A stretch of 64,000 bases of DNA from JANLQX01 sp031368215 (GCA_031368215.1 JANLRD010000092.1:1-64000), one strand, 5' to 3'. Numbered from the stretch's first letter, positions 40,228-49,708 are shown. Made by a program: numbers and translations. Notes: generated by a model not told the origin, from the letters alone.

Positions 40228-41988
40228 GTGGTGAGCCTGACGATCGTCGACTTGGGTGAACTCGACGACCCTCTGGGCGTCGAACTCGCGCATCGCCTCG
40301 GGGCGCTGCACATCGTCGAATGGGGTCACCTCTACGACCCCGGTGTCTGGAACGCCGCGATCGCCGTCGGTGAACTCATCGCCATGCGCGACCCGAGGAG
40401 CGCGAGCCGAACCCTGGTGGCCTTCGAGGGTGAACCGTCGAGCGCCACCGTCGTCGGATCCGTGTCGATTCTGGAGACCGACGATTTGGATGGCTGGGCA
40501 CATGTACGTCCGTGGCTGGCCAGCCTCCTCGTCCTCCCTCCGGAACGCGGACGTGGCATCGGCTCAGCGCTGACCGATGCTGCGGTGCGCCTCGCCGCGC
40601 AGCGCGGCGATCACTACGTGCACTTATTCACCCCGGAACACGCCGAGTACTACCAGCGGCTCGGCTGGCGCGTTGTCGCACCTGCCCTCGCCTCCGGCCG
40701 GGACGTGACGGTGATGGCTCGGGGAACCGATCCCCGCTCGGCGCGGCGTTCCGTCGTCAGCCGATGGGTCGGCGACCCCGACATCGGCGGCGCGTATTCG
40801 TATCTGCGTCCCGGTGGCACATCGTCAGACCGCGATGCCCTCGGCACCGAGGTGCTTCCTCGGGTCTGGCTGGCGGGCGAGTACACGTGGTCAGCCGGGC
40901 CCGGAACGCTTCACGGCGCCTGGTTCAGCGGCGAACGGGCTGCCAGTGCCGTCCTCCGACGGCAAGACCTCCAGCGGATTGCCGTGATCGGTTCGGGCAT
41001 GGCCGGTCTGGCAGCCGCCGGTCGGCTTCACGAAGGTGGTCGGGCCGTCGAGATCTTCGAATCATCCACTCGGCCCTTCGGGCGGGCGGCGACAGACCGA
41101 ACGGTTCGAGGACCGATCCATCTCGGTGGCGCGTGGATGCACGGCATCGTCGGCCATCCGCTCCATGCCGTGGTCGACGCGGCCCCGTGGAACTGGGACC
41201 CTGCGCCGACCTTCGTCGTCGGTCACGGTCGGCTCGGCGAAGACGACGAGTCCCGCTTGGCTGCGTTGTATCAAGAGCTGGAGACCCGACTCGATGCACT
41301 GCCCAACGACAACCGTGCTTTGGGACCGTCCCTTCGAGCAATCCTCGCCGATCTCGCGGAGCACGCGCTCGATGCAGCAGTGCTCATGTGCTGGGCGCGC
41401 GGTGAGTTCGAAAACCTCTACGCCGCTCCCCTCGATGATCTTGCCTTGGTCGCACGGTCTGAGCAGTACGAGCTTCCGGGCGGCGATCACCTCATCACGA
41501 CACCACTCGACACCGTGCTCGAAGAATTGAGCAGCGCGCTTACTATTACCCTTGGCTCTCGGGTCGTCGCCATCCGGTCGGGCGAGAGCAACGTCTCATT
41601 GGACTTCGCCGAACGCACGAGCGAGGAGTTCGACGCGGTCATCTGCGCAACGCCACTCCCCCCGATCAAGAGCGGACGCATCGTGTTCGATCCGCCGATC
41701 CCCGACGCCATCGTCTCGTCGATGAACCGGATCGGATGCGGGCCCATCGCCAAGGTGGCCACCACGTTCGACGAACCGTTCTGGGTGCCCCATCGGGCGT
41801 TCTCGCTCACCGGCGAACAGCCGCAGCCGCTCGAGTTCTTCGTCGACGTGTCGACGGTCGTCGGCAAACCGACTCTCTGCGGGTTCGCTGTGGGTGAGCA
41901 TGCAGCCGCGGTGGAGGCGATGACCGAGGACGAGAGGTGTCGCCTGGTCGACCGCCTCCTGACCGAAGCCGGAGTGCGAACCCGCTGA
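40228..41988 (+). CDS. GNAT fused to a circularly permuted flavin amine oxidase
   Basis: 586 residues from GTG 40228 (or 40231). Residues ~1-165 form a complete GNAT domain with acetyl-CoA loop ERGRGIGSAL (106-115). Residues ~175-245 are the usual C-terminus of flavin amine oxidases: SRWVGDPDIGGAYSYLRPGG, RVWLAGEYTW and GTLHGAWFSGERAA. Residue ~250 onward is the usual N-terminus: IAVIGSGMAGLAAAGRLHEG with Glu278 for ribose, then PGGDHLI, the substrate domain and ICATPLPPIKSGRIVFDPPI. The protein ends at GFAVGEHAAAVEAMTEDERC, just where a normal oxidase would continue into the C-terminal part found at ~175. The FAD half is thus permuted, with the GNAT at the new N-terminus. A misassembly is unlikely because one frame spans it all. 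Confidence 0.75.
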   Translation: MVSLTIVDLGELDDPLGVELAHRLGALHIVEWGHLYDPGVWNAAIAVGELIAMRDPRSASRTLVAFEGEPSSATVVGSVSILETDDLDGWAHVRPWLASLLVLPPERGRGIGSALTDAAVRLAAQRGDHYVHLFTPEHAEYYQRLGWRVVAPALASGRDVTVMARGTDPRSARRSVVSRWVGDPDIGGAYSYLRPGGTSSDRDALGTEVLPRVWLAGEYTWSAGPGTLHGAWFSGERAASAVLRRQDLQRIAVIGSGMAGLAAAGRLHEGGRAVEIFESSTRPFGRAATDRTVRGPIHLGGAWMHGIVGHPLHAVVDAAPWNWDPAPTFVVGHGRLGEDDESRLAALYQELETRLDALPNDNRALGPSLRAILADLAEHALDAAVLMCWARGEFENLYAAPLDDLALVARSEQYELPGGDHLITTPLDTVLEELSSALTITLGSRVVAIRSGESNVSLDFAERTSEEFDAVICATPLPPIKSGRIVFDPPIPDAIVSSMNRIGCGPIAKVATTFDEPFWVPHRAFSLTGEQPQPLEFFVDVSTVVGKPTLCGFAVGEHAAAVEAMTEDERCRLVDRLLTEAGVRTR

Positions 41989-41997
41989 CTCGGGCCC

Positions 41998-42945
41998 TCA
42001 GGTTCCGGCCACCCCGTCAGGTACCTGTCCGAGAACGCCTCGCAGCACCTGGGCTGCCCCCAGGAGCGCAGCGCTCTCATAGGGCACGACGACCTTGGTG
42101 TTGTCACTGTCGGCGAACTTGCTGAGCGCATCGAGTTGCAGGATCGCGAGCAGCGTCGGATCCGGTGCCGCGGCCTTGATGGCGCCGTAGATGCTGGCGA
42201 TACCGATTGCTCGACCCTCCGCTTCCAGGATGGTCGCCTGCCGATTGCCTTCGGCTCGAAGGATCGCCGCCTGCCGTTCTCCCTCGGCGGCTTTGACGGC
42301 TGCCTGCGAGTTGCCGTCGGCGACATTGATGGCCGACTGCCGGGTGCCCTCGGACTGCAGGATCTTCGCCCGCGCTTCCTGGTCGGCCTGCTTCTGCAGC
42401 GCGAGCGCCAGGAGGATCTGCGGAGGGGGAGCGATCTCGACGATCTCGATCCGGTTGATGCGGATCCCCCATTTGTCGGTGACCGCTTCCATCTGGTTCT
42501 GGACGTCGGTGTTGATCCGCTCGCGTTCCGAGAGCGCCTGGTCGAGGGAGAGCGTGCCGATCACCGATCGAAGGGCCGTGCGGGCGAGGGCATCGATGGC
42601 GACGTCGAACGAGGCGATGCTGAACAGCGCCTGCTTGGCATCGACGATTTGCGTGAAGATCGTGGCGTTGACCGTGACCACGACGTTGTCCTTGGTGATG
42701 ACCTCTTGGCGGTCGCCCGGGCGGGGGATCTCGCGGATGTCCACCCGCTGGAGCGAGTCGATGAAGGGCGCCAGAATCACGAGACCCGGCTCATGCGTCT
42801 TGCGATACTCGCCAAGGCGCTTGACCACACCGACCTCGCCCTGCTGGACGATGTTGATCATGCGTCGCAGTGCGAAGAGGACCACGAGAACGACGAGCCC
42901 GGTGATGGCGAGTCCGGCTGATGCGGAGGAACTGAGGGCAATCAT
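41998..42945 (-). CDS. SPFH/Band-7 (stomatin/QmcA-like) membrane protein
   Basis: 315 residues. N-terminal membrane helix (LAITGLVVLVVLFALRRM), SPFH domain (GEVGVVKRLGEYRKTHEPGL; VDIREIPRPG; VVVTVNATIFTQIVDAKQAL) and a long coiled coil of Ala/Glu/Gln repeats (EGERQAAILRAEGNRQATIL). Forms membrane microdomain assemblies and is normally paired with NfeD, as here (24 bases away). Start ATG 42945. Confidence 0.9.
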   Translation of the reverse strand: MIALSSSASAGLAITGLVVLVVLFALRRMINIVQQGEVGVVKRLGEYRKTHEPGLVILAPFIDSLQRVDIREIPRPGDRQEVITKDNVVVTVNATIFTQIVDAKQALFSIASFDVAIDALARTALRSVIGTLSLDQALSERERINTDVQNQMEAVTDKWGIRINRIEIVEIAPPPQILLALALQKQADQEARAKILQSEGTRQSAINVADGNSQAAVKAAEGERQAAILRAEGNRQATILEAEGRAIGIASIYGAIKAAAPDPTLLAILQLDALSKFADSDNTKVVVPYESAALLGAAQVLRGVLGQVPDGVAGT

Positions 42946-42969
42946 GAGATGGCTACTTTCGGGTCGGCG

Positions 42970-43410
42970 CTACTCAGTCGGGTAGACGAGGAGTGTGGTG
43001 CCTTCAACCGAGATGACGACCGCTGGGTCGTCTTTCCCGATGGTGGTGTCGGCAAGACTTCGGGCCAGCCACGTCTCGCCAGCGAGCATCACGTGGCCAC
43101 CCGCACGCTCGGTCACCTCGTCGGACACGACGACACGCTGACCGACGATGCCGCCGTGAACGCCGACCGCGGCCGGGGCTCCACGTGGTCGGAGGAATGC
43201 TCTGCTCACGTACGGTCGGCCGAGCAGAATCCCCAATGCACACACCGACACGGCGGCCAGTCCCTGGACGGCATAGGCGCCGGAAGCGAACACCGACACT
43301 GCCGCTCCGGCGAGCGCTCCAACCGCTCCGAAGAATGCAAAGAAGGCGAGGTGGTGGAGCTCTACGGCGAACAGCGTCAACGCCAAGACGATCCACGCCG
43401 CGGTCACCAT
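42970..43410 (-). CDS. NfeD-like membrane protein
   Basis: 146 residues. Three or four hydrophobic segments (WIVLALTLFAVELHHLAFFA; GAVGALAGAAVSVFASGAYA; GLAAVSVCALGILLG) then a C-terminal OB-fold-like domain (VGQRVVVSDEVTERAGGHVM; GETWLARSLADTTIGKDDPA). The short NfeD form lacks the ClpP-class protease. Partner of the adjacent SPFH protein, likely same transcript. Confidence 0.85.
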   Translation of the reverse strand: MVTAAWIVLALTLFAVELHHLAFFAFFGAVGALAGAAVSVFASGAYAVQGLAAVSVCALGILLGRPYVSRAFLRPRGAPAAVGVHGGIVGQRVVVSDEVTERAGGHVMLAGETWLARSLADTTIGKDDPAVVISVEGTTLLVYPTE

Positions 43411-43504
43411 GTCACCCTCACCTCCCTAAACGTACAACCGCTCGCTCGACTTGCGTCACCGATGCCCACGATCAGCCAGTTCGCAGCCGTTGCGCTTGCC
43501 CGGC

Positions 43505-45019
43505 TCAGCCGGGGAAACGTTTGCGGAGGCTGATCTTGTCGAGCTTGCCGGTCGGGGTCATCGGCATGTCCGTGATCATCTCGATCATTGCGAGCCGGGC
43601 GTCGGCATCGTGCTGGGCGTCATAGAACGTCCGAAGCGCGCGAGCGTCCAGGCTCTCTGCCTCGGGCCACAGTGTCACCACGGCCGCGGGTTGGCCTCCA
43701 ACTGGAATCACCGCGGCGTAGCGGACCGACGGATGACGCTGCAGCGCTTCCTCGATCGGGCGGGGGTAGATCGGGCCCGTCGGCGACTCGATCCGCTCCG
43801 ATACGCGGCCGAGCGTGGTGACGAATCCTCCTGCGTCCATCCGTCCAACGTCGCCGGTGTGCAGCCAGCCATCACGCGTTGCCTCAGCGGTCTTCTCCGG
43901 CTCGTTCCAGTAGCCGATCATGAAGCCGCCTCGGATGCAGAGCTCCCCCGGTTGACCGACGGGAACTTCCTCGCCGAGGTCGTCGAGCACCCGAACCTCC
44001 TTGTCGGGAAGGGGTTCGCCAACCGCGCCGAGCCGCCCGTCGCTGGGGCGTGAAGGCCGGCCCAGGGCGACGAACCCTCCGAGCTCGCTTTGTCCGTAGC
44101 TCTCGCAGAACGCAACGCCGAGTTCGTCGAAGTATGCGCGCTTGAGTTCCGGAGCGACGGGAGCTCCGCCGGAAGCGACGAGCCGAAGCGCCTGAGGTGC
44201 CCCTCCCCGTTTGCGTGACTCCACGAGCAGATCGGTGAGGAATGGCGGGTTCGCCGGAAAGTACGTGCACTGATTGTCATGAAGGTCTTCCCAGACCGCG
44301 GAAGGGTCCCACTGCTTGCGAAGGCCCACGGTCATACCGCGGTGGACTCCGGGAAGGAGGTTGACCACGAGCCCGTACGACGAGGCTAACCCGGTCACTC
44401 CGAGCGACGAGTCGTCCGGTCCGAGACCGAGTCGCTCGGCGATGCAGGCGGCGGCGCGACTCGTGAAGCCGTGGGCGAGAACCGCACCCTTCGGGCGGCC
44501 GGTGGAGCCGGAGGTGAACGACAGGTGGGCGGCCATGGTGTCGTCGACGGCAACAGCCGGTGTGGCCGACGGCGCTCCGCTCAACGCATCGGCCCACCCG
44601 ATGGCCCCCTCCTGGGGACCGTCCATGCAGTAGTACGTCGTGATGCTCGGCATCTTCGCTCGGTCACGTTCGATCGCCGGCAGGGCATCGTGGGTGTAGA
44701 CGAGCACACTCGGCGTGCACGCCTGCACGTAGTCCGCGAGTTCGTCGACGACGAGCACGCTGATGTGCGCGCTGATGGCCCCGATCTTCCAGGCACCCCA
44801 CATCGCCACGATGTAGTCGAGCCCGTTGTGGGCGAGGATGCCGACGCGGTCTCCCGGGCGTACACCAACGTCCCAGAAGGCGGACGCCGCCCGATCGGTT
44901 GCCGCCTCGGTCTCGGCGAAGCTGAGCGATCGACCGCGGTCGCTCCATCGGAGGAATGTCGCGTCGGGCGTCCGGTGTGCGGCTCGGCGGAGGAGATCGG
45001 GAAAAGTCGTGAAGGCCAT
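43505..45019 (-). CDS. Acyl-CoA synthetase / AMP-dependent ligase
   Basis: 504 residues from ATG 45019. Class I adenylating enzyme: P-loop TSGSTGRPKG, YGQSELGGFV (A5), WLHTGDVGRMD and the C-terminal Lys in PTGKLDKISLRK. Activates an acid as acyl-AMP and then CoA thioester; medium or long-chain, or aromatic acids. In-frame GTG/ATG upstream to 45052 would overlap the divergent gene region and add little. Confidence 0.88.
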   Translation of the reverse strand: MAFTTFPDLLRRAAHRTPDATFLRWSDRGRSLSFAETEAATDRAASAFWDVGVRPGDRVGILAHNGLDYIVAMWGAWKIGAISAHISVLVVDELADYVQACTPSVLVYTHDALPAIERDRAKMPSITTYYCMDGPQEGAIGWADALSGAPSATPAVAVDDTMAAHLSFTSGSTGRPKGAVLAHGFTSRAAACIAERLGLGPDDSSLGVTGLASSYGLVVNLLPGVHRGMTVGLRKQWDPSAVWEDLHDNQCTYFPANPPFLTDLLVESRKRGGAPQALRLVASGGAPVAPELKRAYFDELGVAFCESYGQSELGGFVALGRPSRPSDGRLGAVGEPLPDKEVRVLDDLGEEVPVGQPGELCIRGGFMIGYWNEPEKTAEATRDGWLHTGDVGRMDAGGFVTTLGRVSERIESPTGPIYPRPIEEALQRHPSVRYAAVIPVGGQPAAVVTLWPEAESLDARALRTFYDAQHDADARLAMIEMITDMPMTPTGKLDKISLRKRFPG

Positions 45020-45138
45020 CTCCAATACTGTTCCGTCTACACCCTCCAACACCCCCGGCAGTGTTACCGGCGTGCGAATTCTTCCGTCGGCTACGGCGAA
45101 CCGAAGGAGCGAGCCGCCGATGCGCCATGCTGGAGCCC

Positions 45139-46527
45139 ATGGACGTGCTCATCCGAAACGCCGACCTCATCGCCACCGTCGACGATCAGCGTCGCGAGAT
45201 ACGCGGCGGTTGGATCGCCCTCACCGCGAACCTAATCACCGGGATCGGCGGGCCCGAGAACGCGCCCACGGCGGCCGAGACCTCCGGCGCCACGGTTATC
45301 GACGCCGCCGGCTGCCTCGTAACCCCGGGTCTCATCAACACCCATCACCACATCTACCAGAACCTCACGCGCGCATACCTTCCGGCCACGAATGGCACCC
45401 TCTTCCAATGGCTCACCACCCTCTACCCGGTTTGGAGTCAGCTCGACGAGGAAGCGGCCTATATCAGCGCATGGATCGGGCTGGCTGAGCTGGCGCTCGG
45501 CGGGTGCACCACCAGCACCGACCATCTCTACGTGCACCCAAAGGGTGGTGGTGACCTCATCACGGCGGAGATCGCGGCGGCGACCGAGCTCGGCTTCAGG
45601 TTCCACCCGACCCGCGGTTCGATGAGCCTCTCGCAGAAGGACGGGGGACTCCCGCCCGACTCCGTGGTGCAGACCGACGAGGAGATCCTCGCCGACTCGG
45701 AGCGTCTGGTGAAGAAGCATCATGACCCGTCCTTCGGCGCCATGGTGCGCTTGGCGCTGGCACCGTGCTCGCCGTTCTCCGTCACTCCCGCGCTCATGAA
45801 GGCCACAGCGGAGTTGGCGGAGAAGCTCGACGTCCGCCTTCACACCCACCTCGCTGAAGACCCCGATGAGGACACGTTCTGCCTGGAGACCTTCGGCCGC
45901 CGCCCCATCGAGCAATTCGAGGAGGTCGGCTGGGGCACGGACCGCTCGTGGGTCGCACACTGCATCTACCCCAACGCTGACGAGATCACCCGCCTCGGCC
46001 GGTGGGGCACCGGGGTGGCACACTGCCCGTCGTCGAACTGCATGATCGGCGGTGGAGGCATCGCCCCGGTCCGGGACTACCGCGCCGCCGGAGTGCCGGT
46101 CGGTCTCGGGTGCGACGGGTCGGCGTCGACCGACTCGGCGTCGCTGTGGATGGAGGCCCGCAACACTCTGCTGCTCGGACGGCTCCGTGAAGGCCCGACC
46201 AAGTTCTCCGCCCGTGACGCGTTGGAGGTCGCGACGCGCGGCGGGGCGTCATGCCTCGGCCGTGACGGCGAGATCGGTCAACTCCGGGTGGGGGCGATGG
46301 CCGACGTGGTCGTGTGGCCGCTCGGCGGCGTGCTGTTCGCAGGGGCGCATACCGACGCCGTCGAGGGATGGCTGCGATGCGGTCCCTTCGCCCCGCGGCA
46401 CACCATCGTCAACGGACGCTTCGTGGTCCGCGACGGCTCCCTCGTCCACCCGGCCCTCGACGACCGCCTCGCCACCCACCGCGCCGTCGCCCTCCGCTGG
46501 CAGTCCGCTGCGCTGGCGTCGCACTGA
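45139..46527 (+). CDS. Amidohydrolase, 8-oxoguanine deaminase / AtzA-TrzN-like
   Basis: 462 residues from ATG 45139 (ATG 45127 alternative). Metal site HxH in LINTHHHIYQNLTRAYLPAT, then HTHLAEDPDE (His/Glu), SWVAHCIYP and GLGCDGSASTDSASLW (Asp). The NGTLFQWLTTLYPVWSQLDE segment and the C-terminal GRDGEIGQLRVGAMADVVVW are typical of 8-oxoguanine deaminases of the AtzA/guanine-deaminase group. Deaminates a purine or triazine-like ring; exact substrate unproven. Confidence 0.75.
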   Translation: MDVLIRNADLIATVDDQRREIRGGWIALTANLITGIGGPENAPTAAETSGATVIDAAGCLVTPGLINTHHHIYQNLTRAYLPATNGTLFQWLTTLYPVWSQLDEEAAYISAWIGLAELALGGCTTSTDHLYVHPKGGGDLITAEIAAATELGFRFHPTRGSMSLSQKDGGLPPDSVVQTDEEILADSERLVKKHHDPSFGAMVRLALAPCSPFSVTPALMKATAELAEKLDVRLHTHLAEDPDEDTFCLETFGRRPIEQFEEVGWGTDRSWVAHCIYPNADEITRLGRWGTGVAHCPSSNCMIGGGGIAPVRDYRAAGVPVGLGCDGSASTDSASLWMEARNTLLLGRLREGPTKFSARDALEVATRGGASCLGRDGEIGQLRVGAMADVVVWPLGGVLFAGAHTDAVEGWLRCGPFAPRHTIVNGRFVVRDGSLVHPALDDRLATHRAVALRWQSAALASH

Positions 46528-46548
46528 CCCTCCCACCCCATAAAACCC

Positions 46549-46628
46549 GTGGGCCCAGCTAGCTCGCTGGGGCCAGCTGGCTTCGATTTTCCCCGGGTTT
46601 CCTGGCCCGAGCGAGCCTGCAGGCCCAC
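46549..46628. terminator. Long imperfect hairpin, convergent terminator
   Basis: GTGGGCC (46549-46555) with GGCCCAC (46622-46628), AGCTCGCT (46561-46568) with AGCGAGC (46610-46616) and GGGCCAG (46570-46576) with CTGGCCC (46602-46608) build one stem of about 27 bases per arm between the amidohydrolase and EamA genes. GGCCAGCTGGCT inside it is shared with the smpB-side terminator at 32.17 kb. Confidence 0.55.
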
Positions 46629-46654
46629 CGAGGTTTGGTCGCGGGAGGTGGGGG

Positions 46655-47482
46655 CTAGTGGCTGACGACCATGACGATGAGGCCGGCGGCGACGACCAGG
46701 GTTGCCGCCAGACGTCGTCGGCCACCGGACTCGCCGAGCGTCTTCCAGCCGATCAGCGCGGCGAGGACCACACTCGACTCGCGCAGCGCAGTGACGTAGC
46801 CGACGGGTGCCGAACGGAACGCGACCTGCACCATGAAGTACGTCAGGGTTGAGGCCAATGCGGCGAGCGTGAGGCGCCGATAGTTGGCGACCATCGTCGC
46901 CCGCATCTCCGACGCCCGGCCGCGCACGAGACCGTAGGTTGTCGTCGTGAGGCCGGTGCCGAGATGGGCGGCGAACGCGTAGCGAAGGGTGCCGCTGGTC
47001 CGGATGCCCTTGGCATCGGAAAGCGAATACGCACCGATAGTGAACGCCACGATCACCGCATTGCGAAGCGCCGTCGATCGACGAAAGCCGGCGAGAAGGA
47101 AGAGTCCGCAACCCACCGTGGAGATGCCGAACGCAGTGAGCGGACGAAGCGAGTCACTCAAGAGCGCTACGCCTCCGACCGCCGCCAGCATCGCTCCTCC
47201 ACCCCGGGCGATCGGGTACACGAAGGAGAAGTCGCCGGTGTCGTAGGCCTTGGCCAGGAAGATGCAGTAGGGCAGGTGCACCGACCCGGAGATGACGACC
47301 CACACCCACGACCGGGCGGGCAGACCTCCGAACAGGAACACGATCGGCGCGCAGAGCATCGCAGCGATCGTGAACTGCCCCCACAGCATGAGGAACCTGT
47401 CCCCTGTCGCCTGCTTGACGGCAAGGTTCCACCCGGCGTGGAGTACCGCCGCGCCGAGGGCGAGCGCGGTGGCGGTCAGCAC
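46655..47482 (-). CDS. EamA/DMT-family transporter
   Basis: 275 residues from GTG 47482. About ten hydrophobic helices in two halves: ALALGAAVLHAGWNLAVKQA opening and the second EamA half ending APVGYVTALRESSVVLAALI, GWKTLGESGGRRRLAATLVV. Drug/metabolite-type permease, substrate unknown. It follows pyrC by 19 bases on the same strand and may share its transcript, which would hint at a nucleobase or carboxylate substrate (weak inference). Confidence 0.75.
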   Translation of the reverse strand: MLTATALALGAAVLHAGWNLAVKQATGDRFLMLWGQFTIAAMLCAPIVFLFGGLPARSWVWVVISGSVHLPYCIFLAKAYDTGDFSFVYPIARGGGAMLAAVGGVALLSDSLRPLTAFGISTVGCGLFLLAGFRRSTALRNAVIVAFTIGAYSLSDAKGIRTSGTLRYAFAAHLGTGLTTTTYGLVRGRASEMRATMVANYRRLTLAALASTLTYFMVQVAFRSAPVGYVTALRESSVVLAALIGWKTLGESGGRRRLAATLVVAAGLIVMVVSH

Positions 47483-47501
47483 CCCGGAACCCGACGAACG
47501 C

Positions 47502-48797
47502 TCAGCGGCGCGCGGTCGAGTCGACCACGGTGGCGAGACCGTTGAAGACCGTATGGCGGACGACACCGTGCAGCGTTCGTCCGGCGTATGGGGTGTTTCG
47601 GGCCTTCGATGCGAGCGCCGCAGGGTCGACCGTCCACGTGGCCGACGGATCGACGACGCAGAGGTTCGCCGCGCGTCCGACGGAAACGTGACCGTGACGG
47701 TCGTCGGCCTTGGCGATGCGAGCCGGTCCGCTCGAGAGCAACGAGAAGACCCGGGCGATCGGCATGTCCAGTTCCGTGATCGCCAACGACAGCGCGGTCT
47801 GCAGGCCGAGCATTCCCGGCGGCGCGTCGAGCATCGACTGCTCTTTGGTTTCCGGAGTGTGGGGGGCGTGATCGGTGGCGATGGCATCGATGGTGCCGTC
47901 GGCCAACCCGGCCTTCACCGCGGCGACGTCGGCGTCGGTGCGCAGAGGCGGATGCACCTTGAAGACGGTGTCGTAGCCCGCGAGACAGGCGTCGGTGAGG
48001 GTGAAGTGATGCGGTGCGGCTTCTGCCGTGACGGGCAACCCGTCGGCCTTGGCCCGACGGATCAACTCCACCGAACCGGCGGTGGACATGTGCAGGAAGT
48101 GCACCGGGGTGCCGGTGCGACGGCATAGCGCGATGTCACGCGCCACCATCAACTCCTCAGCCTCCGATGGTTGGCCGGGAAGACCTAAGCGCGCTGACCA
48201 TGCACCTTCGTGCATCACACCGCCCTCGGAAAGCGCGGCGTCTTCGCAGTGCTGGGCGAGGGTCACGCCGAGGGAGCTCGCGTATTCGAGCGCCCGGCGC
48301 ATGAGCCGGTTGTTCTGCACACCCGCGCCGTCGTCGGTGAAGATGCGCACGCCGAGCTCAGCCATCTCGGCCATCGGTGCCAGCCGCTCTCCGGCTCGAC
48401 CGACAGTGATCGCTCCCGCGACGAGAACTTCGCACAATCCGGCGGAGCGACCCAGACGCAGCACCTGCTCGACCACTGCGGCGGAGTCGATCGCCGGCGT
48501 CGTGTTCGGCATGGCGACCACCGCGGTGTACCCGCCGAGCATCGCCGCCCGCGACCCGGTCTCGATCGTCTCGGCGGCCTCGTTCCCCGGTTCTCGCAGG
48601 TGGGTGTGCAGGTCGACCAGGCCGGGGCCGACGACGCAGTCGGTCGCGTCGAGCACCTCTCCCCCGCTCGGGACTTCAACCGAACCGCCGATGGCAACGA
48701 TCCGACCGTCGACCACAAGGATATCGGCGCGAACGGGCTGCGACGAACCGTCGGTGAGGACGAAACCGCCGCGGATGGCGAGCGCGGGGTTGGTCAT
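47502..48797 (-). CDS. pyrC: Dihydroorotase
   Basis: 431 residues, class I type. Zinc ligands in VDLHTHLREPGNEAAETIET, VAMPNTTPAIDS, the carboxylated-Lys region and ATDHAPHTPETKEQ; the end is the usual NGLATVV. Converts carbamoyl-aspartate to dihydroorotate. Its ATG overlaps the pyrB stop (48794-48797), so pyrR-pyrB-pyrC are coupled. Confidence 0.92.
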   Translation of the reverse strand: MTNPALAIRGGFVLTDGSSQPVRADILVVDGRIVAIGGSVEVPSGGEVLDATDCVVGPGLVDLHTHLREPGNEAAETIETGSRAAMLGGYTAVVAMPNTTPAIDSAAVVEQVLRLGRSAGLCEVLVAGAITVGRAGERLAPMAEMAELGVRIFTDDGAGVQNNRLMRRALEYASSLGVTLAQHCEDAALSEGGVMHEGAWSARLGLPGQPSEAEELMVARDIALCRRTGTPVHFLHMSTAGSVELIRRAKADGLPVTAEAAPHHFTLTDACLAGYDTVFKVHPPLRTDADVAAVKAGLADGTIDAIATDHAPHTPETKEQSMLDAPPGMLGLQTALSLAITELDMPIARVFSLLSSGPARIAKADDRHGHVSVGRAANLCVVDPSATWTVDPAALASKARNTPYAGRTLHGVVRHTVFNGLATVVDSTARR

Positions 48798-49708
48798 GAT
48801 CGTTCTCCGGTCAGTAGTTCGAACAGCACTGCCATACGGACCGCGACGCCATTGGCGACCTGCTGGGTGATCACAGTGTTGGGGCGGTCGGGAACCGACG
48901 GGCCGATCTCGACGCCGCGATTCATCGGGCCCGGGTGCATCACGAGAACGTCATCTCGTAAGCGCGCTGATCGTTCGTCAGTGAGGCCGTAGATCGACGT
49001 GTACTCCCGCAGCGACGGAACCAGCGCCTCCGTGGTGCGTTCCATCTGCATGCGGAGCAGGTAGATGACGTCGACGCGGCCCAGCACTGCTTCGATCTCG
49101 TGTTCGACCTTGACCGGCCAGCCATCGAGTGACGGAGGGAGCAGGGTCGCCGGGGCCACGAGCGTGACCTCGGCCCCCAACGCGGTGAACGCCTGCACGT
49201 TCGAGCGGGCCACCCGCGAATGCTTGATGTCGCCGACGATGGCGATCGAGCGGCCCTGGAGGCTGCCGAGACGGGTACGGATCGTGTAGCAGTCGAGCAA
49301 CGCCTGGGTCGGGTGCTGATGCCAGCCGTCGCCGCCGTTCACCACGCTGGCCTGTGTCCATCCCGCGATCTGCAGCGGCACACCGGCGGCCTTGTGCCGC
49401 ACCACGAGCGCGTCGATGCCCATCGCCTCGATCGTCTCGACGGTGTCGCGGATGGACTCGCCCTTGTTGGCCGAGCTGGTCGACACGGAGAAGGTCATCA
49501 CGTCGGCCGACAACCGCTTCGCCGCCGTTTCGAAGCTGAGCCGCGTGCGAGTGGAGTCCTCGTAGAACAGCGACACGATGGTCTTGCCCTGGAGTGCGGG
49601 AATGCGGGGGACCTTGCGCTGACTGACCTCGACGAAGCGATCGGTCAACGTGAGCATGTGGTCGAGTTCGTCGGCGCTGAGGTCCTCGATCGAAAGCAGA
49701 TGCTTCAT
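48794..49708 (-). CDS. pyrB: Aspartate carbamoyltransferase catalytic subunit
   Basis: 304 residues. Carbamoyl-phosphate motif EDSTRTRLSFETAAKRLSAD, HQHPTQALLDCYTIRTRLG, IVGDIKHSRVARSN and MHPGPMNRGVEIG. Second step of UMP synthesis: carbamoyl phosphate + aspartate. Coupled by 4-base overlaps to pyrR before and pyrC after; the regulatory pyrI subunit is not seen. Confidence 0.95.
   Translation of the reverse strand: MKHLLSIEDLSADELDHMLTLTDRFVEVSQRKVPRIPALQGKTIVSLFYEDSTRTRLSFETAAKRLSADVMTFSVSTSSANKGESIRDTVETIEAMGIDALVVRHKAAGVPLQIAGWTQASVVNGGDGWHQHPTQALLDCYTIRTRLGSLQGRSIAIVGDIKHSRVARSNVQAFTALGAEVTLVAPATLLPPSLDGWPVKVEHEIEAVLGRVDVIYLLRMQMERTTEALVPSLREYTSIYGLTDERSARLRDDVLVMHPGPMNRGVEIGPSVPDRPNTVITQQVANGVAVRMAVLFELLTGERS

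Noticed and set aside
39082..40503. 473-codon minus-strand frame
   Set aside because: Antisense to MFS, the small charged gene and the GNAT start; His/Arg/Gly-rich and without domains.
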